Source: Actinomycetes bacterium
GTDB lineage: Bacteria > Actinomycetota > Acidimicrobiia > Acidimicrobiales > SZUA-35
Direction of reading: 5' to 3'
DNA: 8,398 nt
NCBI GenBank assembly: GCA_024227975.1
Contig: JAAETV010000038.1
Span: forward strand, 1 to 8,398
In this document: positions 1 to 6,597 of the stretch, in pieces
Position numbering within the stretch: the stretch's first letter is position 1
Layout of the letters: every line of letters starts with the position of its first letter
Made by a program: the position numbers and the translations under genes
Notes under the pieces: generated by a model
Told to the model about the DNA's origin: nothing
Seen by the model: only the letters and a program-made list of their open reading frames with translations
Database searches by the model: none

Positions 1-32
1 ATTGCGAGTAGTACCAAGAGCTTCTTGCGCAT
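1..32 (-). CDS. Start of a probable exported protein or lipoprotein (partial)
   Basis: Only the first ten codons lie inside the window; they read M-R-K-K-L-L-V-L-L-A on the minus strand. A short basic stretch (RKK) followed by a hydrophobic run is the classic beginning of a Sec signal peptide or lipoprotein signal. A purine-rich GGAGAGGA lies about 6 bases before the ATG and is a good ribosome-binding site. The gene begins 112 bp beyond the stop of the mtaD-type deaminase on the same strand, so it could be a late operon member or a separate unit. The function cannot be told. A transporter substrate-binding protein for the salvage pathway would be one guess, with nothing to support it here. 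Confidence 0.5.
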   Translation of the reverse strand, partial: MRKKLLVLLA

Positions 33-144
33 GTGTCGTCCTCTCCACATTGTCAGCAAGGCGGAGCCTAACCGTCCCCCTTGGCGTCGCCACCCCACAT
101 GACAGCTTGGCAACGTGGCTGACCGACGGCGGTAACGAGTCGCC
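33..144. other. Intergenic gap between mtaD-type gene and exported-protein gene
   Basis: This 112-bp gap carries no credible ORF and no hairpin followed by a T-run that would mark a strong intrinsic terminator. On the minus strand a TAGGCT hexamer (plus-strand positions about 66-71) fits the actinobacterial TANNNT -10 pattern and lies about 34 bases before the downstream ATG. The -35 region is poor, so a separate promoter for the exported protein is possible but weakly supported. Confidence 0.3.
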
Positions 145-1452
145 TCAGCCCGCGAGACGACGGGCCCGCTGATTGACCTCGACCATCAGGGGTCCTATCT
201 CAACCGTGATGAGCTCTCGATCGGAGACGACCTGCGCTCCGCCCACCCAGACGTCGGTCACCATCCGAGCCGACCCGGCGAACACCAATTGGCTCAGCAT
301 CGTCTCGGGTCGACACGGGCTGAAGGCGGGGACGTCGATATCGAGCCGGATGAGGTCGGCCATGGCCCCCGGCCGCAGCTCACCGATGTCGTCCAGGGCC
401 AGGGCTTTGGCCGCGCTGCGGGTGGCCAGGTCGAGGGCCCCGGCGGCGTCGAGGGCTTGTGGATCGTGGGTCGAGCCACGGGCCAACAGGGGAGCCAGCC
501 TCAGCTCTTCCCACAGATCGAGATCATCGTTCGATGCTGGGCCATCGGTACCGACCCCGACAATGACCCCGTCGGCCAGGAGCTTGGGCACCGAAGCGAT
601 CCCCGAGCCGAGCTTCAGGTTGGACTGGGGACAGTGAGCCACGGCGGCTCCCGCCTCGGCCAGGAGGCGGCGATCGGTCTCGTCGAGCCAGATGCCGTGG
701 GCGGCCAGGACCGGACCTTCCAGTACCCCCTGGTCGGCCAGCAACTTTGTCGCCGTCGCCCCATGGGTATCGAGGACGAGTTGGCGCTCGGCCTCTGTCT
801 CTTCGAGATGGATGTGGAACAGGGCCCCAACGGCCTGGGCGCGGGCAGCTATCTCACCACACTGGGCCGGGGTCAGGTCATAGACAGAATGGGGAGCGAA
901 CCCGATATGAATCCTCCCCTCCGGATCATGGTGATGGTGGTAGAACTGATCGATCTCCTCGATACGAGGCTCAACATTGCCGCCAGGAGCGAGGCCGGCA
1001 ATAACACCAGGAGTCATGACCAGGCGAGCCCCTGTGAGCTGGGCTGCCTCGATCAGTGCCTCCTCGTAGAGGTACATCTCGCAGCTGGTGGTCACCCCGG
1101 CCAGCAGCATCTCGGCCGACCCCAGGGCCATGCCCCAGTGGGCATCATCGGGGGTCATCTTGGCCTCCAGGGGCCACACCGCTTCGGTGAGCCAGCGGTC
1201 GAGAGGGAGCCCGTCGCCAACGGAACGAACCAGGGTCATGGGAGTGTGGGCATGGGTGTTCACCAGGCCGGGCATGAGCAGGCCTCCGATGCGACGCACC
1301 GTAGGGCCAGGCTCCAGTTCAGCCTCGGTACCGACGGCCGTGATCCGCCCGTCGGGCCCGATATCGACAGCTCCGTCAGCGATGATGGTTCCTGCTCCCT
1401 CGCAGGGAACCACATAGTCCGCAACCAGGCGAACCGGTTCAGCAGTATCCAT
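145..1452 (-). CDS. mtaD: 5-methylthioadenosine/S-adenosylhomocysteine deaminase family amidohydrolase
   Basis: This 435-residue cytoplasmic metal-dependent amidohydrolase belongs to the MtaD/SsnA/TrzA group. The expected reaction is hydrolytic deamination of methylthioadenosine (also SAH or 5'-deoxyadenosine) to the inosine analogue plus ammonia. The TIM-barrel signatures appear in order: metal ligands H67 and H69 (NTHAH), H188 (APHS), H215 and E218 (HIHLEET), H252 (AAHG), the HCPQSNLKLGSG block near 273-284, and the catalytic Asp D303 in GTDGPASNDD. Length fits the family. The ATG at 1452 was chosen because the family's N-terminus (LVADYVVPCEG) begins a few residues later; the reading frame stays open upstream to 1893, but that part overlaps mtnA and is low-complexity Arg-rich. 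It is last in a four-gene salvage operon, 32 bp after mtnA, with only a weak GGGGT ribosome-binding site. Family members vary in substrate (for example triazine or guanine deaminases), so the MTA/5'-deoxyadenosine assignment leans on the neighbours. Confidence 0.88.
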   Translation of the reverse strand: MDTAEPVRLVADYVVPCEGAGTIIADGAVDIGPDGRITAVGTEAELEPGPTVRRIGGLLMPGLVNTHAHTPMTLVRSVGDGLPLDRWLTEAVWPLEAKMTPDDAHWGMALGSAEMLLAGVTTSCEMYLYEEALIEAAQLTGARLVMTPGVIAGLAPGGNVEPRIEEIDQFYHHHHDPEGRIHIGFAPHSVYDLTPAQCGEIAARAQAVGALFHIHLEETEAERQLVLDTHGATATKLLADQGVLEGPVLAAHGIWLDETDRRLLAEAGAAVAHCPQSNLKLGSGIASVPKLLADGVIVGVGTDGPASNDDLDLWEELRLAPLLARGSTHDPQALDAAGALDLATRSAAKALALDDIGELRPGAMADLIRLDIDVPAFSPCRPETMLSQLVFAGSARMVTDVWVGGAQVVSDRELITVEIGPLMVEVNQRARRLAG

Positions 1453-1484
1453 ACCCCATTGTGCCCGGGGTGCCGACGCGTTGT

Positions 1485-2474
1485 TCAGTAGCGGCCGAGG
1501 GGGAGCACCCGCTGATCGGTCACCAGGGCCGTGATGAGAGAGGCCGGAGTTATATCGAAGGCGGGGTTGATAGCGGCCGTGTCGTCCGGAGCGATGGGAG
1601 TACCGAGGACCGACGTGACCTCGGCCGGGCCCCGGTCTTCGATCACGATGGCGTCGCCGTCGGGGGTGTCTTCGTCGATTGTCGATTCGGGAGCGACGAC
1701 GATGAAGGGGATCTCGGCGTTGGCCGCCCCCAGGGCGAGGGAGAAGCTGCCTACCTTGTTCGCGGTATCGCCGTTTGCGGCTACCCGGTCGGCCCCGATC
1801 AATACGACATCGGCAATGCCCCGAGCGAGCAGGAACGGGCCGGCAGAGTCGACGATGAGCCGAAACGGCGCTCCCATCCGCTCCAGCTCCCATGTGGTGA
1901 GGCGGCCACCCTGGAGGAGGGGGCGGGTCTCGGTAGGGATCGCTTCGGCCAGCTCACCCCGCTCATGCAGGGTCTGGATGACGGCAAGGGCCGTGCCCCG
2001 CTCGACTGCGGCCAGACCACCGGTGTTGCAGATCGTCATGACCCTGACCGGGCGGCGATCGACCAGCTCCAGGACCAGGTCAGCCCCCCGCTCCCCCATG
2101 GCCAACGACGCCGCCAACTCGGCGTCACGAACGACATGGGCGGCCCCCAGGGCCTGGTCGGGATGGCGACGAGCAATCTCGGCCACCCGATCGACCATCC
2201 GGGCCAGATTGATCGCAGTCGGTCGGGCCGAACGCAAGGTGGCTACGGCCGCCTCGAACCCGTCGGGATCATGGTCAGGGTGGTGACGGTTGACCGCCAG
2301 GACCACCCCGTAGGCGCCAGCAACCCCGAGGGCGGGAGCACCGCGAACAGCAAGCCGCTTGATCGCATCGACGAGGCTGGGGACATCGTCGATGCGCAGG
2401 GTCACCACCTGTTGGGGCAACTCGGTCTGGTCGACCAGTTCGATCCCCTCTTCAACCCACTCCAGGCTCCTCAT
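1485..2474 (-). CDS. mtnA: S-methyl-5-thioribose-1-phosphate isomerase
   Basis: A 329-residue cytoplasmic isomerase that converts 5-methylthioribose 1-phosphate to 5-methylthioribulose 1-phosphate; homologues also act on 5-deoxyribose 1-phosphate. Hallmarks of the MtnA branch of the eIF2B-like family are clear: RGAPALGVAGAYG (44-56), RPTAINL (84-90), the catalytic Cys C149 in ICNTGG, PTETRPLLQGGRLTTWEL (180-197), the catalytic Asp D229 in IGADRVAANGDTANKVG, and NPAFDITP (303-310). Length is normal for bacterial MtnA. The ATG start is well supported by an AGGAGGG ribosome-binding site at 2481-2487, 6 bases upstream. The gene starts 21 bp after the class II aldolase stop. This is the most certain member of the operon and anchors the pathway assignment. 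Confidence 0.95.
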   Translation of the reverse strand: MRSLEWVEEGIELVDQTELPQQVVTLRIDDVPSLVDAIKRLAVRGAPALGVAGAYGVVLAVNRHHPDHDPDGFEAAVATLRSARPTAINLARMVDRVAEIARRHPDQALGAAHVVRDAELAASLAMGERGADLVLELVDRRPVRVMTICNTGGLAAVERGTALAVIQTLHERGELAEAIPTETRPLLQGGRLTTWELERMGAPFRLIVDSAGPFLLARGIADVVLIGADRVAANGDTANKVGSFSLALGAANAEIPFIVVAPESTIDEDTPDGDAIVIEDRGPAEVTSVLGTPIAPDDTAAINPAFDITPASLITALVTDQRVLPLGRY

Positions 2475-2480
2475 CCGGCC

Positions 2481-2487
2481 CCCTCCT
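2481..2487 (-). promoter_or_regulatory. Strong ribosome-binding site of mtnA
   Basis: The minus strand reads AGGAGGG with 6 bases to the ATG of mtnA. It is the strongest Shine-Dalgarno match in the operon and lies inside the 21-bp gap after the aldolase gene, so mtnA probably initiates independently rather than only by coupling. Confidence 0.7.
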
Positions 2488-2495
2488 GTGTGCGC

Positions 2496-3179
2496 TCAGC
2501 GGTCGAGGTGCAGAATCGTTGCGTCGCCTGCCAGCGCACGTGGGCTCGACCCATATCCCTTCTGGCCCATCTTCCCCACAACTGCCTCCAGCTCCTCAGC
2601 CGGTAGGGACGGAGGCTCACCTAGGGCCAGTGCGACCAGGTACTGGCGGGCCAACTCTTCGACCTGGATGGCGAGCTGGAGGGCTGAGGGGAGGTCGGGG
2701 CCAGTGGTGATGACGCCATGGTGGGCCAACAAGCACGCCCGGCGCCCTCGGAGGGCGGCCAAGGCATTGTCCGAGAGCTCCTGGGTGCCAAAGGTTGCAT
2801 AGGGGGCACAGCGGATGTCGGTACCCCCAGCAGCAGCCACCATGTAGTGATGGCCCCCGATCCCCTGGCCATGCATGGCCAGTGCCGTTGCGTGGGTGGA
2901 GTGGGTGTGTACAACAGCGTTCACATCGGACCGGCTGCGGAGGATGTCGAGATGGAAGCGCCACTCCGACGATGGCCGAAGACTGCTCGTGGCGAACCAG
3001 CTGGCATCGAAGTCCATGGCCACGATGTCATCGGGAGTGAGGTGGCTGTAGTCAACGCCAGAAGGGGTGATGAGCATGCCGGTATTGGTCCGGGCCGAGA
3101 CATTGCCGGAGGTGCCCTGGTTGATGCCGCGGCTATTCATAGCCTGGGCTGTGGCGATGATGTCAATTGCCAGATTCAT
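2496..3179 (-). CDS. Class II aldolase/adducin family protein, likely 5-methylthioribulose-1-phosphate (5-deoxyribulose-1-phosphate) aldolase
   Basis: A 227-residue Zn-dependent class II aldolase of the fuculose-1-phosphate aldolase fold. The substrate-phosphate loop NQGTSGNVSAR (20-30) and LITPSGVDY (36-44) are present. Catalytic Glu is E72 (SSEWRFH), and the Zn ligands are H91 and H93 (HTHSTH) plus H153 or H154 in LLAHHGVI. The family contains aldolases and the dehydratase MtnB. Because the operon has mtnA but nothing for the later methionine-salvage steps, the likelier role is cleavage of 5-methylthioribulose 1-phosphate (or 5-deoxyribulose 1-phosphate) to dihydroxyacetone phosphate and 2-methylthioacetaldehyde (or acetaldehyde), as in the known DHAP shunt. 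Its ATG overlaps the phosphorylase TGA as ATGA, implying translational coupling. The exact substrate and the aldolase versus dehydratase choice are inference. Confidence 0.85.
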   Translation of the reverse strand: MNLAIDIIATAQAMNSRGINQGTSGNVSARTNTGMLITPSGVDYSHLTPDDIVAMDFDASWFATSSLRPSSEWRFHLDILRSRSDVNAVVHTHSTHATALAMHGQGIGGHHYMVAAAGGTDIRCAPYATFGTQELSDNALAALRGRRACLLAHHGVITTGPDLPSALQLAIQVEELARQYLVALALGEPPSLPAEELEAVVGKMGQKGYGSSPRALAGDATILHLDR

Positions 3180-3946
3180 TCAGGAGATCCTGCTCGGTAC
3201 AACTCGATGGTACGACCAATCAGACGATAGAGCTGATCGCCGGTGTCCTCAACGACACCCATGATGTCTGCGGCCGACAGTGGCGCGTCGGAGAGCCCGG
3301 CCGCCCAGTTGGAGACGACCCCGATCGAGGCGTAGGGGATTCCGGCTTCGCCGGCCAAGATGACCTCGGGGCAGCCTGTCATACCGACCAGGTCACCGCC
3401 GAGAATCGACATCATGTTGATCTCGGCCGGTGTCTCGAAACGTGGCCCATTGGTGGTGCAATAGACGGCACCATCGATGAAGGTGACCGACTCCTCGTCG
3501 GCAGCTCGACCAAGTAGAGCGCGCATCTCCGGATGGTAGGGGGTAGTCATGTCGGTATGGGTGACACCCCTGCCGCCACGACCAAACCCGGGATCGATGA
3601 TCCCGTCGAAGAATGTACCTTGCCGGCCACTGGTGAAATCCAAGAAATCGCTGATCAGGACCAGCGAGCCAGGCCCCATCGACGGGTTGATCCCTCCACT
3701 GACGGCCGTAGCCAAGACACCTGTTACCCCGGCATCGGCCAGGGCCCACACATTGGCCCGATAGTTGATGGCGTGAGGGGGAATCGAGTGGTCGGTTCCG
3801 TGGCGAGCGACGAAGACGACCGGCTGGGCCCGCCAGGTCCCCTTCGTCATTGTGACCGGGCCGTACGGGGTGACAATCTCGTCGGCCGTACGATCAGCGA
3901 GATCGGGGGGATCGTAGAAGCCACTGCCGGTAATCAATCCAAGCAC
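3176..3946 (-). CDS. MTA/MTI phosphorylase family purine nucleoside phosphorylase, probably 5'-methylthioinosine phosphorylase type
   Basis: This 256-residue trimeric-type purine nucleoside phosphorylase should split a 5'-modified nucleoside with phosphate into the base and the sugar 1-phosphate. Family motifs: LITGSGF (4-10, phosphate loop), ARHGTDHSIPPHAINYRANVWAL (47-69), the GG-containing segment near 84, GPRFETPAEI (167-176) and VGMTGCPE (187-194). The base-recognition loop reads VSNWAAG, so N213 and A215 replace the two Asp residues that bind 6-aminopurines in human MTAP (TDYDCW). Pseudomonas methylthioinosine phosphorylase, as I recall it, has N-x-A there too. A 6-oxopurine substrate is therefore likely, which suits the deaminase encoded in this operon. 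The start is GTG: no earlier in-frame start exists, and family proteins begin at this point. There is no Shine-Dalgarno, and a -10-like TACGGT ends 6 bases upstream, suggesting a leaderless mRNA. First gene of the operon. Confidence 0.88.
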   Translation of the reverse strand: MLGLITGSGFYDPPDLADRTADEIVTPYGPVTMTKGTWRAQPVVFVARHGTDHSIPPHAINYRANVWALADAGVTGVLATAVSGGINPSMGPGSLVLISDFLDFTSGRQGTFFDGIIDPGFGRGGRGVTHTDMTTPYHPEMRALLGRAADEESVTFIDGAVYCTTNGPRFETPAEINMMSILGGDLVGMTGCPEVILAGEAGIPYASIGVVSNWAAGLSDAPLSAADIMGVVEDTGDQLYRLIGRTIELYRAGSPE

Positions 3947-3952
3947 GGAGCG

Positions 3953-3958
3953 ACCGTA
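3953..3958 (-). promoter_or_regulatory. Possible -10 element giving a leaderless operon transcript
   Basis: The minus strand reads TACGGT, matching the actinobacterial TANNNT pattern, with exactly 6 bases before the GTG of the phosphorylase. That spacing would put +1 on the start codon itself. This fits the absence of any Shine-Dalgarno sequence upstream. No good -35 is visible 17 bases further up, which is common for leaderless promoters but keeps this call tentative. Confidence 0.38.
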
Positions 3959-4011
3959 GCCGACCGCGTCGATCGCTGGCTGGGCAGCCGCTCTCGGAGG
4001 GGGAAGAACCT

Positions 4012-4329
4012 ATGATTCGGTTCGAGATTCGGGTCAAACCGCGGGCCCGTGCCAACCGGGTCGGTGGCTCGTGGGGCGAGCACGGGGCACTATTGGTCGA
4101 GGTTCAGGCGCCAGCGGTCGACGGGAAGGCGAACCGAGCGGTGGAGACCGCGGTGGCCAAGGCGTTCTCCGTGCGGAGGAGCCAGGTGACGATCGTGGCC
4201 GGCCACAAGAACCGCTCCAAGGTGATCGAGATCGATACCGAAGGTGGGGCCCAGCCTGAGAAAATCGCGCAGCTCCTGACTGAGCTCGTGGCGGTGGGTG
4301 GCGGCGCTGGCCGACCACCGACAGACTGA
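4012..4329 (+). CDS. DUF167/YggU family protein
   Basis: A 105-residue small basic cytoplasmic protein of the DUF167 (YggU) family, whose molecular role is not established. The diagnostic pieces are all visible: IRVKPRARANRV (6-17), VQAPAVDGKANRAV (31-44) and the HKNRSKVIEI strand (65-74). The C-terminus ends in a Gly/Pro-rich tail. The ATG has a purine-rich GGAGGGGGAAG run upstream (3996-4006), slightly far at its 5' end but good at its 3' end. It diverges from the phosphorylase gene across 65 bp, and the next gene starts 4 bp after its stop. In other genomes this family sits beside varied housekeeping genes, so the context says little about its job. Confidence 0.85.
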   Translation: MIRFEIRVKPRARANRVGGSWGEHGALLVEVQAPAVDGKANRAVETAVAKAFSVRRSQVTIVAGHKNRSKVIEIDTEGGAQPEKIAQLLTELVAVGGGAGRPPTD

Positions 4330-4333
4330 CTTC

Positions 4334-5323
4334 ATGTCGGCTCGATATGTCATCTATGGAGCAGGAGCAATCGGAGGAGTGATCGGGGGCAGCCTGGCCC
4401 TTCACGGTCATGAGGTGGCCCTCATCGCCCGGGGTGCTCACCTCGACGCTCTGCAAGCAGACGGCCTGACCCTCCACCTCGTCGATGGGACCCACCAGAT
4501 CCCCCTGGTCACAGTTGGCGACCCAGCCGAGTTGGCCTTGACCAGGGACGACACCGTCATCTTGGCCATGAAGACCCAAGACACGGAGGTGGCATTGGAG
4601 CAACTCGATCGTTGTGCCCCGCCAGAGGTGGCCGTGGTCTGCGCCCAGAACGGGGTGGAGAATGAGCGCTTGGCCCTGCGCCGTTTCAAGTATGTCTACG
4701 CCATGTCCGTCTACCTGCCTGGCGTCCATATGGAGCCGGGCGTAGTCGAAGGGGCGGGGACTCCGATCCTGGGGTCGCTCGATGTCGGCCGCTACCCGGG
4801 CGGGGTCGACGATCGGGTAGAGCGGCTGGCCGCTGATCTGGAACGATCGCGGTTCCGATCCAAGGCCGATCCAGCCGTCATGCGCTTCAAATACGCCAAG
4901 CTCCGGGTCAACACCGGCAATGCCCTTGACGCCGCCTGTGGCCGAACCCATGGACGCAGCGACCTCGGCCGTCGAGCAGCAGCCGAAGCCTTGGCCGTGT
5001 TCGCCGCTGCCGGCATCGAGGTCGCGACCAAGGACGAGGTCATCGAGCGGCAGGGCAAGATGCGAACGAACGAGATCGAGGGCCGACCGAGAGCCGGGAG
5101 CTCGTCGTGGCAGAGCCTGGCCCGAGGTCAAGGCCGGATCGAGGCCGACCATCTCAATGGTGAGATAGTGCTCCTGGGCCGACTCCATGGGGTCTCCACC
5201 CCGGTCAACGAGGCGCTGCGCCGTATAGCCAACCGGATGGCGGTCGAGCACATGGCACCGGGTTCGATGCCTCTGGAAGATGTCGAAGGGTTGGCCGAAG
5301 AACTGAGCGTAGGGGCCGATTGA
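4334..5323 (+). CDS. 2-dehydropantoate 2-reductase (ketopantoate reductase) family protein
   Basis: A 329-residue NADP-dependent reductase of the PanE/ApbA family. Canonical members reduce ketopantoate to pantoate for pantothenate and coenzyme A synthesis. The N-terminal Rossmann motif is GAGAIGG (9-15), followed by K80 (MKTQDT) and N106 (AQNGVEN). The C-terminal helical domain carries the catalytic Lys K189 (YAKLRVNTGNAL) with N193/N196, the substrate-binding Ser near S258 (SSSWQSL), Glu E270 (GRIEADHLNGEIV) and the conserved HGVSTPVNEAL. All active-site residues expected of a working enzyme are present. The ATG at 4334 was chosen over an in-frame ATG at 4298 because it begins right before the Rossmann strand and avoids overlap with the upstream gene; the 4-bp gap points to coupled translation. 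Many paralogues in this family act on other 2-oxoacids, so panE itself is not asserted. Confidence 0.87.
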   Translation: MSARYVIYGAGAIGGVIGGSLALHGHEVALIARGAHLDALQADGLTLHLVDGTHQIPLVTVGDPAELALTRDDTVILAMKTQDTEVALEQLDRCAPPEVAVVCAQNGVENERLALRRFKYVYAMSVYLPGVHMEPGVVEGAGTPILGSLDVGRYPGGVDDRVERLAADLERSRFRSKADPAVMRFKYAKLRVNTGNALDAACGRTHGRSDLGRRAAAEALAVFAAAGIEVATKDEVIERQGKMRTNEIEGRPRAGSSSWQSLARGQGRIEADHLNGEIVLLGRLHGVSTPVNEALRRIANRMAVEHMAPGSMPLEDVEGLAEELSVGAD

Positions 5324-5334
5324 TGCCACCGGAT

Positions 5335-6597
5335 TCATCGCCCTTCCCCCCAATCATCAGGATCACGAGCATCGCCGGGTGGAGGGTCACCGCGAGACGG
5401 CGGCTGATCTCTCTTGAGGTGATTGTGGCGGCTACAGAGAATCTGGCCGTTGGCGATGTCGGTCGGCCCACCTCGCCCCCAGGGGAGGTAGTGATCAGCT
5501 TGGAGCCAGGTGATCGGAGCGTCACAGCCCGACTCCTGGCATCGGCCGCGGGCTTTGACCAGTAGTGCCTGCTTGGCCTGGGCCGGGAAGATGCGGGTCT
5601 TTCGGCCATGTTCCAGGATCTCCCCGTCGGTAGAGAAGATCAGGCGCCGGAACTGGGCGGTAGCCATCGCCGCGGCAGCAAAACGCGGATGGAGGGGCAT
5701 CCCATTCATGAGCTCACAGCGCCCGTCGATGTCATCGGGGTCGAGGGGCGACTCCGTTGGGAGCCAGTGGCCTTCAGTTCGTGGGAGGCTGGCAAGGACA
5801 TAGTCGGCCACGGTTTGGCTCATGACGATGTGGATCATGGCACCGGGCAGGTTCGATTCGGGGTTGGCGGCTCCGTTGCCGATCAGGATCGTCAGGGCGT
5901 CGGCTCGTCGTTGGGAGGCGGTCCGGGTGGACCCAGCTTCTTGGTCTTGGCGCCAGAGGCGCTGGACGATGCGATCGAGAGCGGAGGTGAAGGCGTGGCC
6001 GGCGAGGGGGTCGAGAGTGAAACGCCCGTCGACGGTCCCGTCAGGGTTCGTCTTGTAGCTGAGTGAGCGGCGGTTGAGCTGGTCGTCGGGTTCATCGCCA
6101 TCGGGGTCAGCGGCATTGACCCAGTACTGGAGAATTCGCTGGAACTTGTCCCAAGGGCAGTCGACGGCAGCTTGGACCAGATAGTCCTGGGCTTCGAGCA
6201 AGGCAGTAGCGGTCCGAGGGTTCTCCACCGCTCGGAATGCGTCAACATGGGCTTGGCTGATGGAACCTGAAGCGAACGCCTCGCCGACCACTGGGAACCC
6301 AACGAGCCAGAGGCCACGTCGTTGTACCGCCCGGGTAATACGAGGGTTGGTGTGAGCGTGGGCGGCAACCGCAGCCGCAGTGGAATGGCGACCATGCTCA
6401 CCGGTCGGGAGCTGGGCCAGATCAACCCGGGCCAACAGCACTGCGTTGGCCGCCTCGCCCTGGGCCAACAGCGACTGCATATCGACCAAAGCCGCTAGCA
6501 GCTCCGCGGACCCGACGGCGGAGGGGGCCGATGCCGCAGCATGGACAGCAGCCAATCCGGCCTGGGTCTGAGCTATCGCATCGCCTAGTGCGCTCAC
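5335..6597 (-). CDS. DUF222 (13E12-type) HNH endonuclease-like protein
   Basis: A 420-residue protein with the architecture of the actinobacterial 13E12/REP family. An N-terminal Ala-rich helical DUF222 region (about 30-330) is followed by an HNH nuclease domain (about 345-395). The HNH part shows the zinc-knuckle C353 and C358 (RCQESGCDAP), the catalytic-type H369 (QADHYLPWGRGG), N383 (ANGQILC), C388 and H391/H393 (CSRHNHLKR). A Pro/Asp-rich tail closes the protein. Start is GTG at 6597; an in-frame TGA lies 27 bases upstream, so it cannot be much longer. The activity and target of this family are poorly known; a DNA nuclease role is inferred from the fold. It is convergent with the reductase gene (11-bp gap). 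A perfect LexA box sits about 130 bp upstream inside a candidate promoter, so induction by DNA damage is likely. Confidence 0.9.
   Translation of the reverse strand: MSALGDAIAQTQAGLAAVHAAASAPSAVGSAELLAALVDMQSLLAQGEAANAVLLARVDLAQLPTGEHGRHSTAAAVAAHAHTNPRITRAVQRRGLWLVGFPVVGEAFASGSISQAHVDAFRAVENPRTATALLEAQDYLVQAAVDCPWDKFQRILQYWVNAADPDGDEPDDQLNRRSLSYKTNPDGTVDGRFTLDPLAGHAFTSALDRIVQRLWRQDQEAGSTRTASQRRADALTILIGNGAANPESNLPGAMIHIVMSQTVADYVLASLPRTEGHWLPTESPLDPDDIDGRCELMNGMPLHPRFAAAAMATAQFRRLIFSTDGEILEHGRKTRIFPAQAKQALLVKARGRCQESGCDAPITWLQADHYLPWGRGGPTDIANGQILCSRHNHLKRDQPPSRGDPPPGDARDPDDWGEGR

Noticed and set aside
289..1491. Long plus-strand open frame (400 codons) opposite the deaminase gene
   Set aside because: It is the antisense shadow of a gene with clear amidohydrolase motifs; long antisense frames are common in high-GC DNA and this one shows no recognisable domain.
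1453..1893. Upstream extension of the deaminase frame to give a 582-residue protein
   Set aside because: The added part is Arg/Gly-rich, lacks any family feature and overlaps most of the C-terminal half of mtnA in another frame; the amidohydrolase N-terminus starts naturally at 1452.
1461..2606. Plus-strand open frame of 381 codons opposite mtnA
   Set aside because: Antisense shadow of a fully convincing MtnA; no domain pattern or ribosome-binding site.
2496..3179. Calling the aldolase-family gene mtnB
   Set aside because: The metal ligands are shared by both activities and no later methionine-salvage genes are present; the gene symbol was left empty.
3590..3604. Inverted repeat GGGATC-GAT-GATCCC, considered as a terminator or operator
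   Set aside because: It lies inside the coding region of the phosphorylase with no T-run, and its codons are used in an ordinary way.
5324..5334. Possible bidirectional terminator between the convergent reductase and HNH genes
   Set aside because: The gap is only 11 bp and neither it nor the adjacent coding ends show a stable hairpin with a T-run.
4034..5353. Minus-strand open frame of 439 codons opposite DUF167 and the reductase gene
   Set aside because: It crosses two well-supported genes on the other strand, and its composition is that of a GC-rich shadow frame.
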